A DNA stretch of 64,000 nt from Malurus cyaneus samueli (lineage: Eukaryota; Chordata; Aves; Passeriformes; Maluridae): contig CM019229.1 of assembly GCA_009741485.1 (NCBI GenBank), positions 347,413 through 411,412 of the forward strand, given 5' to 3'. Both the position numbers and the translations under genes were made by a program. Shown here piece by piece: positions 24,801 through 38,088 of the stretch; positions within the stretch are counted from its first letter, which is position 1, and every line of letters begins with the position of its first letter. Under the pieces are notes generated by a model. The model was not told the DNA's origin, did not search any database, and saw only the letters and a program-made list of their open reading frames with translations.

Positions 24801-27800
24801 GGGAAACTGCAGCCAAGCTGAAGAATGCCCGAGCTGTGGCTAATCACCAGCTGCCATGGTGCCCACTAAACCTGGGCTCTGCCTGCCATCAGGCATGAGT
24901 TTTTCTGGAATACAAATATAGCCCTGATCCCTGAAGAAAGCTTAATTTTTCTTTCTCTGGACAGCTAGGAGGTGTCAATGCTCACCTAAACATGCAAGAG
25001 AGAAAAAGCAATGGGCATAGGTACAAGCTGTGGATGCAGAATAAGGAGCTTCCCTGAGGAATGGGAGGCATAAGCAACAACCTCACAAAGCAGGGACATA
25101 TTTAATTTTAGGCATTTCACACAGCCCTGGTCAGGACGTGCCACAGGTTGGTATTTTTACCTCCATCCCAGCATTACATTTCTGCAGAGGTGCCACTAAC
25201 CCCTGAGCAGTGAGATGACTCATTCAGGTTCCCACACAGCGCATGATCAATCCAACAAGCACTGGCACAGCTTCAGCTTGGGTTTAATATATCGCTCACC
25301 ATCAGACACCAGAGCTCTGTTCTGAACAACCACCATATTCCCCACTTAACTCCTACATCTGCTACAACAGATGTCAATTAAAACTGGTTTTAAACCACTT
25401 TTTTAAAGGCTTCTAGATCCATCTGGCTTGTGTAATGAGTCAGGTTACCCTGAGTTAACATGGCAGCAAATAATCAACTGGAGTTTGGAGAGATAAACGG
25501 GAGTTAATATTTAAACACAGGGTAATCACCTTTGGGGACCCCAATGAGCTGGGTCCCTGCAGGGCTTCAGCTCCAGCCTGCAGATAAGCACCCCAAAACC
25601 CAGCCTGCAGATAAGGTGGGCTGCACCCAAAAAGCCCAGCTTGCAGATAAGGGGGGCTGCACCTCCAGCCCCAAGCCTCTTCTTATGCTACCCACTTAGA
25701 AGAACACTTCTACTCCTCTTTTTGCTGCCTCTGTTCCCCTGTACTGCAAAAGGGCTTTTTCCAACATTGCTATTAAAAATATTTGCCTGTAGCAGGCAAG
25801 ATGGTTTGAAAACATTTCCCAGAACTTGAATTTTGGACCTCAAAGGAGCCAGCAGCCTGGATATGTTGTAGGCATAGATTCTATTAGATGATTAATTAGA
25901 AATCAATTCACATAGCTGGAGATGGGCTCTTTCCAAAAGTGCAGCAGTGGTTAATGTAGTTGCTGGACACAGAACATAAACCCATGAGAGTGCTTCTCCC
26001 CCTGGCATGGCTCCATGGGAGGTGGCACTGGCAGCACCAACACTGACCTGCCAGTGCCTGTGTGCCACATTCCCTCACACCCAACCTCATGGAAAACACA
26101 GACCCACACTAAAAGCTGCCACTCAGTTGTTTTCCCCACTTCATCTCCCAATGGACTCTGTTCCTTCCTGCTCCCAGAATGCCAATCAGCCCATCAGGAC
26201 ACCAAATACCCCGTGGCACAGGGTGGGATGGATACCTTCTCCCTGGGAATCTTCTTCCCACAGCCTTCGCAAGTCAGCGGGAATTCGGGACAGACCTCAT
26301 CATGAGCCTGTGAAGGAATGTACAGGAGATAGTTGTCCTCAAAAGCCCCCCAGAAGGTCTGTGATGAGCACAGCCCCACAGGGGTGGATTTATACTTCAT
26401 TACAGCCAAGCACTGGATTTACCAACCTACACTCAGACCTTGGTCACGCTGATCCTTCTGAGTGGTTGCTGGCTCATCCTGCGACCTCAGGCTACCCCAA
26501 TTTTGGGTGCCCACATAGCCTCCCTCTCTATTTAAAAGCTGCTACAATTATGTTTTTGAAAAATCGAATTGTTGTTTTGATGGCAAAGATAATCAATGGG
26601 AAGCTCCATTTATGGCTCTGCCAGGAGAAGATACATTGGGGTAGGTTGAATAGAGTGAGCCACTACCTCAGCAGCATAATTTGGATAATTTTTCCACCAT
26701 AATGGTTATCAGTCAGCTGAACCATGGGGCCTGCACCAGCTCATCAGACTCCAGGCTAAGCTGTCTGATTGTATCTTCACATTTGAATGAGAATACCATT
26801 TTTCAACCAGAAAGAAAAACATTTTTAAACTGTTTTATTTACCAGTCCCTGCACACAAGCACCTGCCCCAGCAGCCAGGGTCAGGGCTGTGTGATGACCA
26901 GAGAGGCTGAGCAAACAACCAGGGCAACGTGATCCTCTATCCTTGGTAGACTCTTGGGCAACAGTGCTGGCTAAATTGGGAATGCTGGAACATGTCTCTG
27001 CTTCTGTGTCATTTCCACACTGCCTAAACCTTCTCTTTACACACCCACCAGTTGAAATAAGGCATTGGAAACACCATAAATATGCAGATCAAAATTCAAA
27101 TTAAAAGATAAGAGCACTGAAGTCTCCTGCGTTGGTCACATTTAGTCTCTGTTCAGAGAAGGTACTGCCTTGGGGGGAACATGCACAAACATCACTGGAT
27201 CACACATCAGGAAGTAGAAAGTAAAACCAGAGGTGGCTCCACTTTGGCTTCTTAGTTATTATCTCTCTTACATTTTTTTAAGTAACTTAAGCTCAGAGCT
27301 TCACTGTGTGTCCCTGGAGAGATGACCAGCCAGCAGGATTTGGGGCACTGCTGCCTGCATGGACACTGCTGCCTGCAGAGGGGGAGGAGGCCAAATCCCT
27401 GTCTTCACCCCACTCACTCAGAGGGGCTGAGCCCTTTCTTCTACCCACCTACTGCTCTCATGCTCTAGAAACATACGATAACATCACCCCCAAGACCCAC
27501 AAAGTACGGGCAGAACAGATGGTCTTGCTGAAGGAAGGAAACTTCACTGCAGAGGTAACTATTTTAAAAGGGAGTATTTTAAACTTTGGGTCTCCCATGC
27601 CAACATGCTGGGTGTGAAACTACCACCCCCTCCACACTCCCCACCTCCCAGCATTTATCCTACATCCACACTCCCCTCTGCACCATGATGTAATGCCCAA
27701 GAGTGGACAGCCCTGCCTACCCGGCTAAACCCAAAGTGGAACTGTTCTTGTATGTAAATGGTTAAAGATACCCAGAAGCTTCAGCTAGTGCAGATCCGAA

Positions 27801-30800
27801 CTTTTCTGTATAAACAGTTTCAGGCTCTTCTGGAATCCCCTGTTCCTCCCACCCCACGCAGGTGTCAGAAGAGAGATGGATGGTATCACTGCTGGAGGAA
27901 ATGCACCCCACCCAGAGCCAAGAGCAGAGGTGGCACTGGAGCCTGATCTGCCACACTCCACTCCCCAGCAATGGGGCAATCCTCTTTATACCTTTCCCAA
28001 ACCCACAGCTGCAGCTTCTGCTACAGGGAGAAGCACCAATAACATTCAGGCATTTGCTTGGGAAGTTTTTGAGAGTTCTAGAAAGCCATGGCAGTGAGTG
28101 GGGCTAGGGAAGAGCAGGCACTCGTGGTGTGCTGGAGGGAACCAGAGTGGAAATCAAGACAGACTGGGGTCAGAGGGAGAGGACAGCCATGGAAAAATTA
28201 AAGTGGAGCTGGAAAATCCACTGGGGCAGTTAACAGGCTTCAGCAACACCTGGTTCTTCCCAATCAATTACAGCCAAAGTCGCTGATTGATCCACACATC
28301 AATTTATTTCCCTAATAATTCACAGAGAGAAAACCCCACAGCAGCCTGCCCATCACCAACTGCTATCAGACAGGCCATTCTCTGGAAGCCCACCTGAAAA
28401 TAGGCCCATGGAAGGACCAAGCAACTGAGAGGAACTTGTGGGTTCCCTCTGCAGCTGCTCAGACCCTCAGCACCTCCATGTGCTCCAATGGGTGCAAATA
28501 TCCCATCACAGAATCACAGACTGGTTTTGATTGGAAGGAATCTTAAAATTAATCTTGTTCCACCCCCTGCTATGGGCAGGGGCACCTTCTACTAGACCAG
28601 GTTGTTCCAAGCCCCATCCCCTGGCCTTGGACACTTACAGGGATGAGGCAGCCACAGCTTCTCTTGCACCTGTGCCAGGACCTCACCACCCTCACAGGAA
28701 AGAATTCCCTCTTAACATCTAATCTAAATCTCTCTTCTTTTAGTTTAAAACTGTTCTACCTTTTCCTATATGTCCATGTAAAAAAGTCTCTCTGCATCTT
28801 TTTACAAGCTGCAGTGAGATCTCTCTGGAGCCTTCTCCAGGCTGCTCAAAGGTGCTAAGCTCTCCCTTCTGCCTGCAGACCCACTGGCAAATGGAGCTGC
28901 CTGTGCCTACTGGGAAACTCCCACCTCAGTATCATGAAAACAGAAAAGCTGTATATTTTTAAATTTGCAGTATTTGCAGCCAAAGTTTTTCTCTCTGGCA
29001 GCAGGATGAGGCAGTTCCATCTGGGATAGCAAGGGCAGCACTGTGCCCCAGCTGTGCAGGGAAGTGCAGGCATGCAGAGGAAAAAGTAGGTTTTAGTAAG
29101 GGCAACTGATTCCAGGAGCACACAGTGATTGCTCCTAATGAAGCTGAGGGCAGACCTCACTGTGCTCTGAAGCTTCCTCACCAGGTGTAGCTCCAGTCTT
29201 TGCTCTATGTGACCAGCAACAGGACTGGAGGCAATGGCTGGAGCTGTGCTAGAGAGTTTTATTTTGGAAAAGGCTCTTCCCCAGAGGGTGGTGGGGCACT
29301 GAACAGGCTCTTCAGGGAATGGTCACAGTCCCAAGGCTGCCAGAGCTCCAGGACAACACTCTCAGACAGAGGGTGGGCTTGCTGGGGTGTCCTGTGCAGA
29401 GCCAGGTGCTGGACTGCATGATCCTTGTGGGTCACTTCCAGATCAGGATATTCCATGGTTCCATGACAATGTCAGGATGAGCTGCTCCCCTGCTTCTGCA
29501 TCAGACAATAGGGAAAACTGCAATTTCATCTGACCACCATTTCATCTCTCAGGGCATCACAAAATTCAGCTTCAACTCTGCAAAAGGCTCCTACTGGGTA
29601 TCATCACCTCCATACCCTGATGGCAGAGCAGGAGGTGCCCCTGCTGCCCAGCTGCTCTGCTCATTACCCTCCACACCCACACAGGTCTCGTTCTATGGAG
29701 CTCTTGTAACCATGTTAGGAATTCATCAGCATGACACAGGGCTCCCCCTCTTGCAAAGGGACAAGGCAGGTGGCTGGGAAATGCTGCTGTTAAAGCAGCT
29801 GCTGGGAGATACCTCTGCCAGAGCCTGTGGGAAGGTCACAGCAAAGGGCAGGGCTGGCAGAGGGACGAGGGACAGGGTCGGAGTGAGCTCCATGCTGCAG
29901 CCCTCCTGCAAAATCCCCTGGTCTTGGATTAATTAATCTCCTCTGAGCACAGCAACAGTGACTATAAGCAGAGAGCTCAAGGGCTCAGCAGAGGGAAGAG
30001 AGCAACAAAAAGGCAGCAAAACTACCAGGATGGCAGAGGAAAGCTAGCTGCTATGGCACAGGGCACACCAGTGCCTGTCAGGACTTGGGTGGCCTCCAGC
30101 CCCAGCACTGCCATGTGCAACACTTGGCTCCTTTGACATGGTAGCCTGGCTACAAGAGAAATGGTGGGCCCATGGAATTGTAGACAAAACATTGAAAATG
30201 GGTCTCTAGTGTAAAAGACAAGATTTTGAGGGAACTTGAATCCTCTATGCTTAGAAGCATGAGTTCCTTCGTGCACCTCTGCCAGCTCCCCGGGGCTCTG
30301 GAGTCTCCAAGTTGGCAACGTGCCACAGAGACAGATACTTTGTATATAAACTCTATACACAATGTATACTTTGTATACTCTGAACTCCACACGCCCTCCT
30401 GTGCTACAGTCCCTCCTGCCAGGGAAGTCCTAAGATGGTGCTAAGCCTGGCAGGCTCAAACCTTTCCCCACACAGGTGAGTCAGGCTGCCAGGCACAGGG
30501 TGACCACATGCTCAGTCCTTGTGCTACTGCACGGAGCCCAAAAACACAAGGCTGGAAAGCAGGAACCCAGGCTGCAATTCCCAGGGCCAAATGGGAACGG
30601 GAACTTTCTGAGAACTTCTCCCTTGCTGGGACATGCTGGTGACAGATTCAAGCAAGCTTACTTGGCACCGCAAATTATCAAACCTCAAAGAAAATGTCAA
30701 AGCCAAAGACAAAGTTTGCATCAATAGGTGCAGTTGGCTCCAGCTGGGCATGCAGGGAGGGCACAGGAACCTAACACACCCTCACTGCTGCTCAGTGCCC

Positions 30801-33800
30801 TGGTGCCCACCCAAGGAAGGACAGAAGGTGGCAGAAGCCATGTCGGGGTTTCCATGGGCCTGGCTCACGCTTCTGTTCACACCCAGTGTAGAAACTCTTG
30901 TTTTCAGTGTTGAAGTTTTGCTCATCAGCTGCCAGGGCTGATCAGACAGAGGCTTGATTTGGAGATTGTTGACAGAGGGACACCAAGGCAGTGTTTCAGG
31001 CACTGAGAACAAGTGTGAAGGCAAGAGCAGTTTCTCATGGCAGAGGAGTGTACAAAATGCATTTGAAGCAACAGCAGGTTTTCTGCCATTTTCTAAAACA
31101 CTCTGCCACCCCTGGTTGCTTTCAACTATGAACTTCAAGCATGAAGTGGTGGCATATTGCAGCATGTTTTTTCCAAAAAAACCCTCCATCATCCCAGAGG
31201 AATGATTTTCCTAGGGAGATTCTGTTCTGAAAGGGAGTGAGGCTGGATCCCCAGAGCCTTTTAGATCAGCCAGAGGGTGACCCTGCCTTGCTCCCACGGT
31301 GAGCTGGCACTAGGCTCCAGTGTCCCCCACTTCAGATGTGGCCAGGTGCACTGCAAAACCTAAATCTGCTTGCCAAGGAAATTAAAAATTACAGTGTTGG
31401 ACTATAGCAACTGGGATCATCTGATCAGAGGTAACTCCATAGGTCTTCAGGGCTACAATTAGCAGTCACAGTCACATGTGAAAATGCCCAAGATGTGCTG
31501 TTCACACCCAACGAGGTCACTGCTGGAGAACAACCTGCCAGCAACAGGCATCTGTCATGGCACCATGCTAATGATGCCAGGCACCAGCACGTGTACCAAA
31601 TGGGTCTGAATTCCCCTCTGACAGTAGCTGCATGAGCTGCAAGGTATTGAAGGGCTGGTGGCCATGCTCTAAGGCAGAATTTCTGTGCTGTGCAGGTGGC
31701 CAAGCACTGGGAAAGGCTGCCCAGAGAAGTTATGGAGTCCGCTTCACTGCAGGTATCCCAGAACCATCTGGATGCAGTGCTGTGTCGTGTGCTCTGGGAT
31801 GACCCTACTGGAACAGGAAGGTTGGCCCTGATGAGTTGCTGTGGTCCCTTCTGACTTTATCCATGCTGGGATTCTGCAACAGCGCTGTCCATGCTGACCA
31901 GCTTCCAGGAAAACACCCCTGGAGAGATCTGCCACCACTCTAGAAGCACTTTCACCAGCACTCAAAGCTTCACCTTAACTGCTCAGATCACAAGAGACAG
32001 CCTCAGGATGAAGCTTGCAGGGGTCTGCCTGACCTCCACACCAGGAAGGGTGATGCTGGCACTGACCATGCTCTGGGAGCTGCAGATGGTGGGCAGGAAG
32101 GAGGGCAGATGCTCTGCCTTGTAGGTAGCCTGGAGTTGCAGGCTGTGAACAGAAGGGCTGTTGCAGGACCCCACTGGTGCCCAGAAAAGGGGAGACAAGA
32201 CAAATATTTCAACTGGGAAAGGTGTCTTTCACATGCTGGAGAAACAGCCTGTGGTGAGTAGTGTGATTTCAAACCAAGTTTCTCTCTGTTGTCCAAAGGA
32301 TTAAAAGTGCCCAAGGGTGCATGTGTGATGGTGGCTTCAGTTCAAGGAACATTTCCCTGGGTGTGAAGTCCTGCCCCACAACTCCCCAAGCTACGTTCAT
32401 GGCGAGGGGCTTCCTCACAGCGCAGAGGGGACACTCAACACTCACCTCCACTTCAAATCTCATGACATACAGCTTTTCACTCTACAAGGGGCAGATGCCA
32501 AACTATTAATTTTTGGACCACCCAAGAAGGCTGAGTTGGTTTCAGAAGTGACAAGCAGACCCTCTGCAGCCGGGGCTTTTCCCTCCCACACATGTTCTCT
32601 GGCACTCCCCATGGCTTCACCTCCCACCAGGGGTTTGGACGGGAAACCACCTCGTGTCTGGGCAGCCAGCTACACAAACTACTGTGGGGACTGCAAGGGT
32701 GGCTGGGCCATATCTGTAGGCCTCAGCTCCAGCTGTGGAAAGTAAGGATGTATCTGTGATCCCTTTTCCAAAAGCAACAGGTCCTTATGGTCACCTGCAT
32801 GTGCAAGTCAGGGATTCTCCCACCAGAAAATGGTCTGGTCCTGCTGGTCAGGCTGGAGCTGGCTGCAAACTGCACTTGGAGGCCGGAACTCGGAGCCAAA
32901 ACCTTCATGAAAAGACAATAAATGCTGTACCAAGTTTTAAAGAGAAGGCTGGTCACCCTGATACAGCAGCACCAAGTGCTCCTGCCACAGCACCCTGAGC
33001 ATTGTACCCCACATAGACAACACTGATACAACACTCCGAGGTACAACTTTGTAGGAGCAGGAGACAAGCGAATGAGCTCCAAAGACCAACAGCTCTCCTC
33101 TAAGCAACGTGCAAAAGCCTGAAGATGAAGTTTCAGCCTCAGCTGAAAATCACCACCAAAACTTGCTGGGGCATTCCCAGGGTGCAACTGGGAAGGAGGG
33201 ACATGATGTGCATGATGGCATATGAGGAAGCAGGAGGAACCCCTGGCTCTGGGCCCCCAGCAGCACTTTTGAGGTGGGAGTTTTCCCTACACAAAGTGCA
33301 GTAAAGATTCTCCAGCATGTCCTAAGTATGAACACTGGGCAGAAAGGAATGTCCAGTGTTCTCCTGGTCCCAGGAAGCCACAGAGTCTAGAAGGAGCTGC
33401 AGACATCCTTTCTGACACCAGGCTTCTGAGTAAAATCACTTGGGTTCTGAGTTTTGCACTTTCTATAGCCTTCCAGGTTTCACTTACAAAGAACTCTCCA
33501 AAACCAAGGTGGGAACAGCAAACTCAAAACATAAAACTCAAGGAAAACACACTCCCTCCAGCATGGATTAGGCCAGCTTATCTCCACACCTGACTGTTAC
33601 TCAGTCTCAGGAGCTGAGCTCATCTGAGCCTCACAAAACTTAGTTTAAATACTGATGTGAGGTGTAAGTTTAAAACTTAGTTCTCCTTCCTAAATTTGGT
33701 CAATTTAATTTCCTTATGTCTCAGTCAATTCTATTTCCTCCCAGCTGAAGAGGGCTCAGTTAAATCCCCTGTCTGGGGTAACCAAGGGGAATGCCAAAAC

Positions 33801-36800
33801 TGACCATGTGTATACCCCTCCACAGCCCCCTCCTCCCATCCCAGTCCCAGGGGGAGGGCACAGGAAGGGAATTGGTGGGATAAATGGCATAAATGAAATG
33901 TGTATGAGAACTGACAACGATATGCTGATAAACAGAAGAGGGACGTGGGCAGGTGGAGGTACTGTAAGGCAGGAGGAAAAGCACACCAGAGCTGAGGACT
34001 CCTTTTGCCTGGATACCAGCAGGCACATCTTTGGGGTCTTTCCTTTTGCTATAAGAGCTGGGTTTAGTTTTTGCAGCCCTCCTCAGACTTTGCTCCTGAA
34101 TCTAAAGGCTCATGCCCACAGCCTGCTTTTCCATATTTACATTGAGACAGACTCATCAGAAACCTTATACAGGAGACAAGGTCACTAATAAAAGGAAAAA
34201 CCCTTCAGCCCCACCACAAACTGCTTTATCCAAATGCTACTAAATATTTACAAAGTCTGAAAAATGCACGTCTAAACTCAGACATATATTTCATATGGTC
34301 CACACAGCTTGAAGCAGAAGCACAAGTCATATCCAAGCAAATTGGACTCAGTTTGTGTATCCCTTTGAGTGCCAACGTTTAGTCTGCCTGAACAGAAAGC
34401 AAAACTGAAATCAGTCTTAATAATTTTTTGAGGCTTAAGCTTTCCAGCTGCAGAACATTTTTCCCCTGTGCATGTCCTGATAAGATTAGCAAACCAGAAG
34501 TGACAGTATCTCTTAATTTGCAAGGGGAGAGCAGCCTCTCTCAGCACAACACATGATTTTTAAATTAGCAAACAATGAATTCACTCTGAGGGACTTTCCA
34601 TGTCCTGTCAGAAATAGCTCTGAGGGACTTTCCAAAGTGGGAGTGCTGAGTTACTGCAGGATGTTACCCACAGTGCAGCTACAAATGCAACTCTTCTGCA
34701 GCAGGCAGCTCTGCAGTGGGGCCCTGAAGGCTGGGTTTAACATTAGTCCAAGGTACACCAAGAGGCTCCGGGCTAATGCAGCCATTCAACACCGTCTTTT
34801 CTGACAGCACGGGGACAGCCAGTCCTGATGAAATGTCACAGCTCTTTGGGAAGCAGCTGGGAGGAGATAACACAAGCCAGACCTTGCCTCCTCCCACCAG
34901 TTCCTGGGAAAGAACTAGCTTTTCCTGAGAGGGAACAAAATAGCCTCCTCCCTTCGGCTGAATGCCACCGGGGCAGGCAGGAGAGGAACTCAGCCCCTGA
35001 GAGGAAGCAGCCAGCACTGCTCCAAGCCCTTACTACCCCTGTACCACCCAGGACTCCCCAAGACACAAAAACAGGGAGACAGGAGACTCCCAAACCCCTG
35101 GAAGGGAAGATGTGTGCCATAGACCCACAGCCCACACGCTTCAGGGCCACACCTCTATCAAGCATTCTTTGTCCCAGCAAATGCCAAACTGGGGCTTGGG
35201 AAGATCAGATGGAGAGTGAAAACAAGGCACAGTCTCATCCATTCAGCAGCTCTTCATCAGCTGTGCATAAGGCTCTGGGGCACCAAAAGCTCCTGCAGCC
35301 CTGCAAGGAATCAGCCTGATCCCAGGACAGCTCATTGTCCTTCTGAACTGCCAGTGGGAGCTCTGGCCAAACTCAAGCACTCAAACACTTGTGAGAATGC
35401 ACAGGGAGGACCTTTGGCAGCTGAAGATTTTTGCTGAGCTCTGCAAGAACACGTTAAGACTTATTTTAAAACCAGGAGAAAAAGTTCAGCACAACTCACC
35501 AGCCACAGCATAATCAGCATTGAAGTTGCCGACAGATATAATTTGGTTTACTCTAATGAAGATGAACTCACTACAATCACTGCAGAGGACAATGGAATTC
35601 TGGGCACCAGCAGAAATTGCAGCATGGAGCAAACGATCTGGAGACACCACATACAGCCTGAACCTGAAATGTCAGTACCAGAGTATCCTGTTCCCTGATT
35701 CTCTGTGGTGTTAAGCTTTTCACCTAACATTTCTTCAGTCCCACATCCCCACCATGATCCTCTCACAGATCTATAAATGTAGGTTCACAACAGCAGGACC
35801 ATTTAGCACTGACATCCTCATCTTGGACTGAACTTTGAGCACACAGAAGAAGGCTCAGACAGCAGGATAAGGAAGCAGAGATGCAGAAACATCTTTCTAC
35901 TAACAGACTCAACAGCCTGCATCAGGCAGAATGCTCAGGCCTGATGCACAGCTGTTGCTTCTTCCTTCCACCTTGCAACAGCATCACTGAGGGAATGCCA
36001 ATGTCATCTCGGACAGAACAAGGTTAGACCTGTTCCTGACACACATCTCAGTCACTACCAAACCTCTTGAACCAGAGGCTATGCTCTTTATCTGGAACAA
36101 GTTTTAGAGGGAAACAAAATGTATTCCTCTTATCTCAGACCCCCCATGTGGCAGTTCTGCAATTCCAAGAGGGATGACAAAATTGTTCTTCAGGAGCAAC
36201 AAAGCATCACTTACATTCACATGCTATGGACCAACCACCCACAAAACCTGGATTAAAAAAGTGGTGGGATCCTCAAGGAGAGGTGGAAAAACCATCCTGT
36301 CCAGCAGCTTGTGACCCAGAACAGCTTGGGGTAACAGGTGACCAGCCAGTACCCAACACGCAATCCCACTGCCCTGGTAGCTCTGGAGCCGGCTGAAATG
36401 GGATAAGTCACTTTCCCTGAGCTGATGGAGGCTGCAGGAATTTTGTGTTCACATAATGCAGAGAAATTCACAACCATACAATGGTGCAGCAGTTTCTTGT
36501 ATAGCAGAAAAGAGCTGGAGACAGAGCAGGTAGTTCTCACCATGGCAGGAATTGCTCACAAGCAAATCCCAAGCAAACGTGAAATTATCTCAGTCCAGCC
36601 TGTGCTCTCAGCAGTGCACACAAACCCTCCCTCAGGGAATCTCTCCAGCTGACACTGAAGTCCAGGGATTTGTCAACTCTCCCCCACTGTCAGTGGGCAC
36701 AAAATACCCCCTGAGCCTTCTCCAAACACAGAGGAAAGAAGGATGCAGACATGTCAAGCCTTGCTTTGGCCTGTACCTCGTATTCTTTGATGGTTCCCTT

Positions 36801-38088
36801 CCAGGTGCAGCCACTGTTGATGCAGACAGCAGGCAGACTCTCCACCTCTCGCCGGGCTGCGTTGTCTGGGAAAGCCTGAAATGGAAAAAACAAGCAAACC
36901 ACAAATATTACTGAGTGGTTGCAGTTTTGATCAGGACTTTTAATTCCTTCTGAAGACTCCTCCCAGAGCAGCTGCCCCATCAACCCTCAGAGGTGTGTTA
37001 ATAGCAACCAAATCGCTGTGACAGCTTTAAGTAGGACACCACTACACACACGTGACCTGGATTTCAGCCCTGGGAGTCCAACACAGTAATCACCACTCCA
37101 ACTATTGAAGAAAAGGCTTCCTAGGAATAAGGGGTTCTCAGAACTTGTGCTCTAAACAAAAACTGCAACTGGTATTACTGACACCAGTGATCTGTTACAT
37201 TTTTTTTTAAGTGCATTTTTGCTTACCGAGCTTGTTTCCAAAATAGAAATTCCTTCTTCGTATATTCCTTCCTGGATACAGCTGGCACACTTTTGAGGTC
37301 CAGCACTATCATACAGAAAAACAGTCATCAAATACAAAAAAAAAAAAAAATCATTTATGATTTAACAATAAAGTGATTTCTGGTAACTTTATGAAATGAA
37401 AGTGTTTTCTTATTTTTAAAACAACACATGAAAACTTTGCTTGTGTTTATTTTTGATACCTATTCTAATTTCATTTCTTCTTCCAATTAACCATGCTATT
37501 AAGCTTCTCTCACTCGAATGCAGGAGCGGGACAGAACACAAAAAGATTTCTCTGGAAGCCAGCTTGTGCTTAAATTCTTCCCATTTTGAGACAACAACCA
37601 AATTATGACTTTTAGGGGCATTCAGTAGCTGTGATGAAGGAGACAGGTGATAGACCTGGACTGTCTTTTCAATGGCAAAAACAATGCAGGGGATTCTGGA
37701 AAAGAGAACTTGGAAGCAACAACAAAGGCAAGTCAGTGATTACACATTCCCTTAGACAAGAGGTGATGCTGAACCTGTGTTCAATGATTGAACACAGCTC
37801 CCTTACTAAGAAGGTCATGAAAATGAGACTTTTATCTCCATTTGTCCTTGAAAATGCCTTTTCAAGCATTCTGTCTTCACTCTGAAGGCACAGCAGTTAC
37901 CTGATGATTTTCTTCAGGCAGTAGGAGCAGTAGCGATGGCCACACTGTGCCTGGAACGGTCGCCTCAGAATGTTCTTGCAATCAGAGCAAAGGTATTTGA
38001 CCTCCAGTTTAATTCCCAGGATCTCCTTTGCAAATCCAGGCTGGTTTAGATCCAAAGAACCAGGTGGAGAAGAGTTTGCTGCTGCCAT
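18827..38088 (-). CDS. TRAF2: TNF receptor-associated factor 2; nine coding exons found, one expected exon not located
   Basis: Adaptor and RING-type protein of TNFR, CD40 and IRE1 signalling to NF-kB and JNK; it trimerises and recruits cIAP1/2. Exons in transcript order: 37901-38088 and 37227-37305 ([23 protein letters not shown]), 36777-36875, 26236-26307 and 24653-24727 (TRAF-type zinc fingers), 23397-23756 (coiled coil), 22267-22444, 19714-19862 and 18827-19045 (TRAF-C/MATH domain ending IVDLTGL). Frames join perfectly. Between 36777 and 26307 an exon of about 54 codons (CHEGRCP... finger) is expected, but I did not find it; both neighbouring junctions are phase 0. The coiled-coil exon has a serine-rich insertion of about 26 residues. 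With the missing exon the protein would be about 526 aa (human 501). The MAAAN start matches the human N-terminus. Confidence 0.95.
22080..22205 (-). mobile_element. TRAF2: CR1-like LINE fragment adjoining TRAF2 exon 22267-22444
   Basis: AAGGATCATCTAGTCCAATG, GGGCAGGGACACATTCC and CCCATCCAACCTGGCCTTGG match the CR1 3' region in reverse complement, with part of the usual block order missing. It ends about 60 bp from the exon's splice donor. Confidence 0.6.
23880..23945. repeat. Low-complexity A-rich then GT/T-rich stretch
   Basis: An A-rich segment (AAGTATTAAAAAAAATG) is followed by GGTGGGGGTGGTGTGGGG and TTTTGTTTTGTTTT. It lies in a TRAF2 intron. No function is visible. Confidence 0.5.
24145..24425 (-). 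mobile_element. CR1 LINE fragment in a TRAF2 intron
   Basis: TACAGAATCACTGTAATCAC leads into CTTGGATTTGAAGAGGTC, TAGACCAGGTTGTTCC, GGACACTTCCAGGGATGGGG and CTCACAGGGGAGAATTTC, the standard CR1 3' block order in reverse complement. The element is sense to TRAF2. Confidence 0.85.
28505..28855 (-). mobile_element. CR1 LINE fragment in TRAF2 large intron
   Basis: CACAGAATCACAGACTGG starts the element, followed by TTGGAAGGAATCTTAAAATT, ACTAGACCAGGTTGTTCC, CTCACAGGAAAGAATTCC and CTCTGGAGCCTTCTCCAGGC. The last block shows that it reaches further 5' than most copies here. Confidence 0.85.
29205..29468 (+). mobile_element. CR1 LINE 3' end, plus orientation, in TRAF2 large intron
   Basis: In sense it reads GGACTGGAGGCAATGGC, then CTCTTCCCCAGAGGGTGGT and GGACTGCATGATCCTTGTGG, ending near TTCCATGGTTCCATGACA, which corresponds to the CR1 terminal ATTCTATG-type repeats. 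It is opposite to the copy at 28505, forming a head-to-head inverted pair about 350 bp apart. Confidence 0.75.
31685..31880 (+). mobile_element. CR1 LINE 3' fragment, plus orientation
   Basis: GGAAAGGCTGCCCAGAGAAG, then TCTGGATGCAGTGCTG, GTGCTCTGGGATGACCCT and GGCCCTGATGAGTTGCTGTG match the final part of CR1 in sense orientation. Confidence 0.7.

Larger units (their letters stand above)
26310..36770. other. TRAF2: Long TRAF2 intron with no exon recognised
   Basis: About 10.5 kb between the exons at 26236-26307 and 36777-36875. Besides three CR1 fragments (28505, 29205, 31685) I see no recognisable coding sequence. The expected zinc-finger exon should lie here. I looked for CPAC, HECPE and CHEG-like minus-strand patterns and found no convincing match. 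Open frames in this interval are short and have no family signature. Confidence 0.6.

Noticed and set aside
28090..28125. Minus-strand HHEC peptide considered for the TRAF2 finger
   Set aside because: No upstream CPxC pair within the required distance and the following residues do not match.
32395..32463. Minus-strand VECPLC-like peptide considered as a TRAF zinc finger
   Set aside because: Only one Cys-x2-Cys pair; no His/Cys partners at TRAF spacing and no flanking splice sites in the right phase.
36120..36170. A possible acceptor followed by minus-strand N-C-H-M-G-G, considered as the start of the missing TRAF2 finger exon
   Set aside because: A stop codon follows after eight codons, there is no pyrimidine tract, and later cysteines do not fit.
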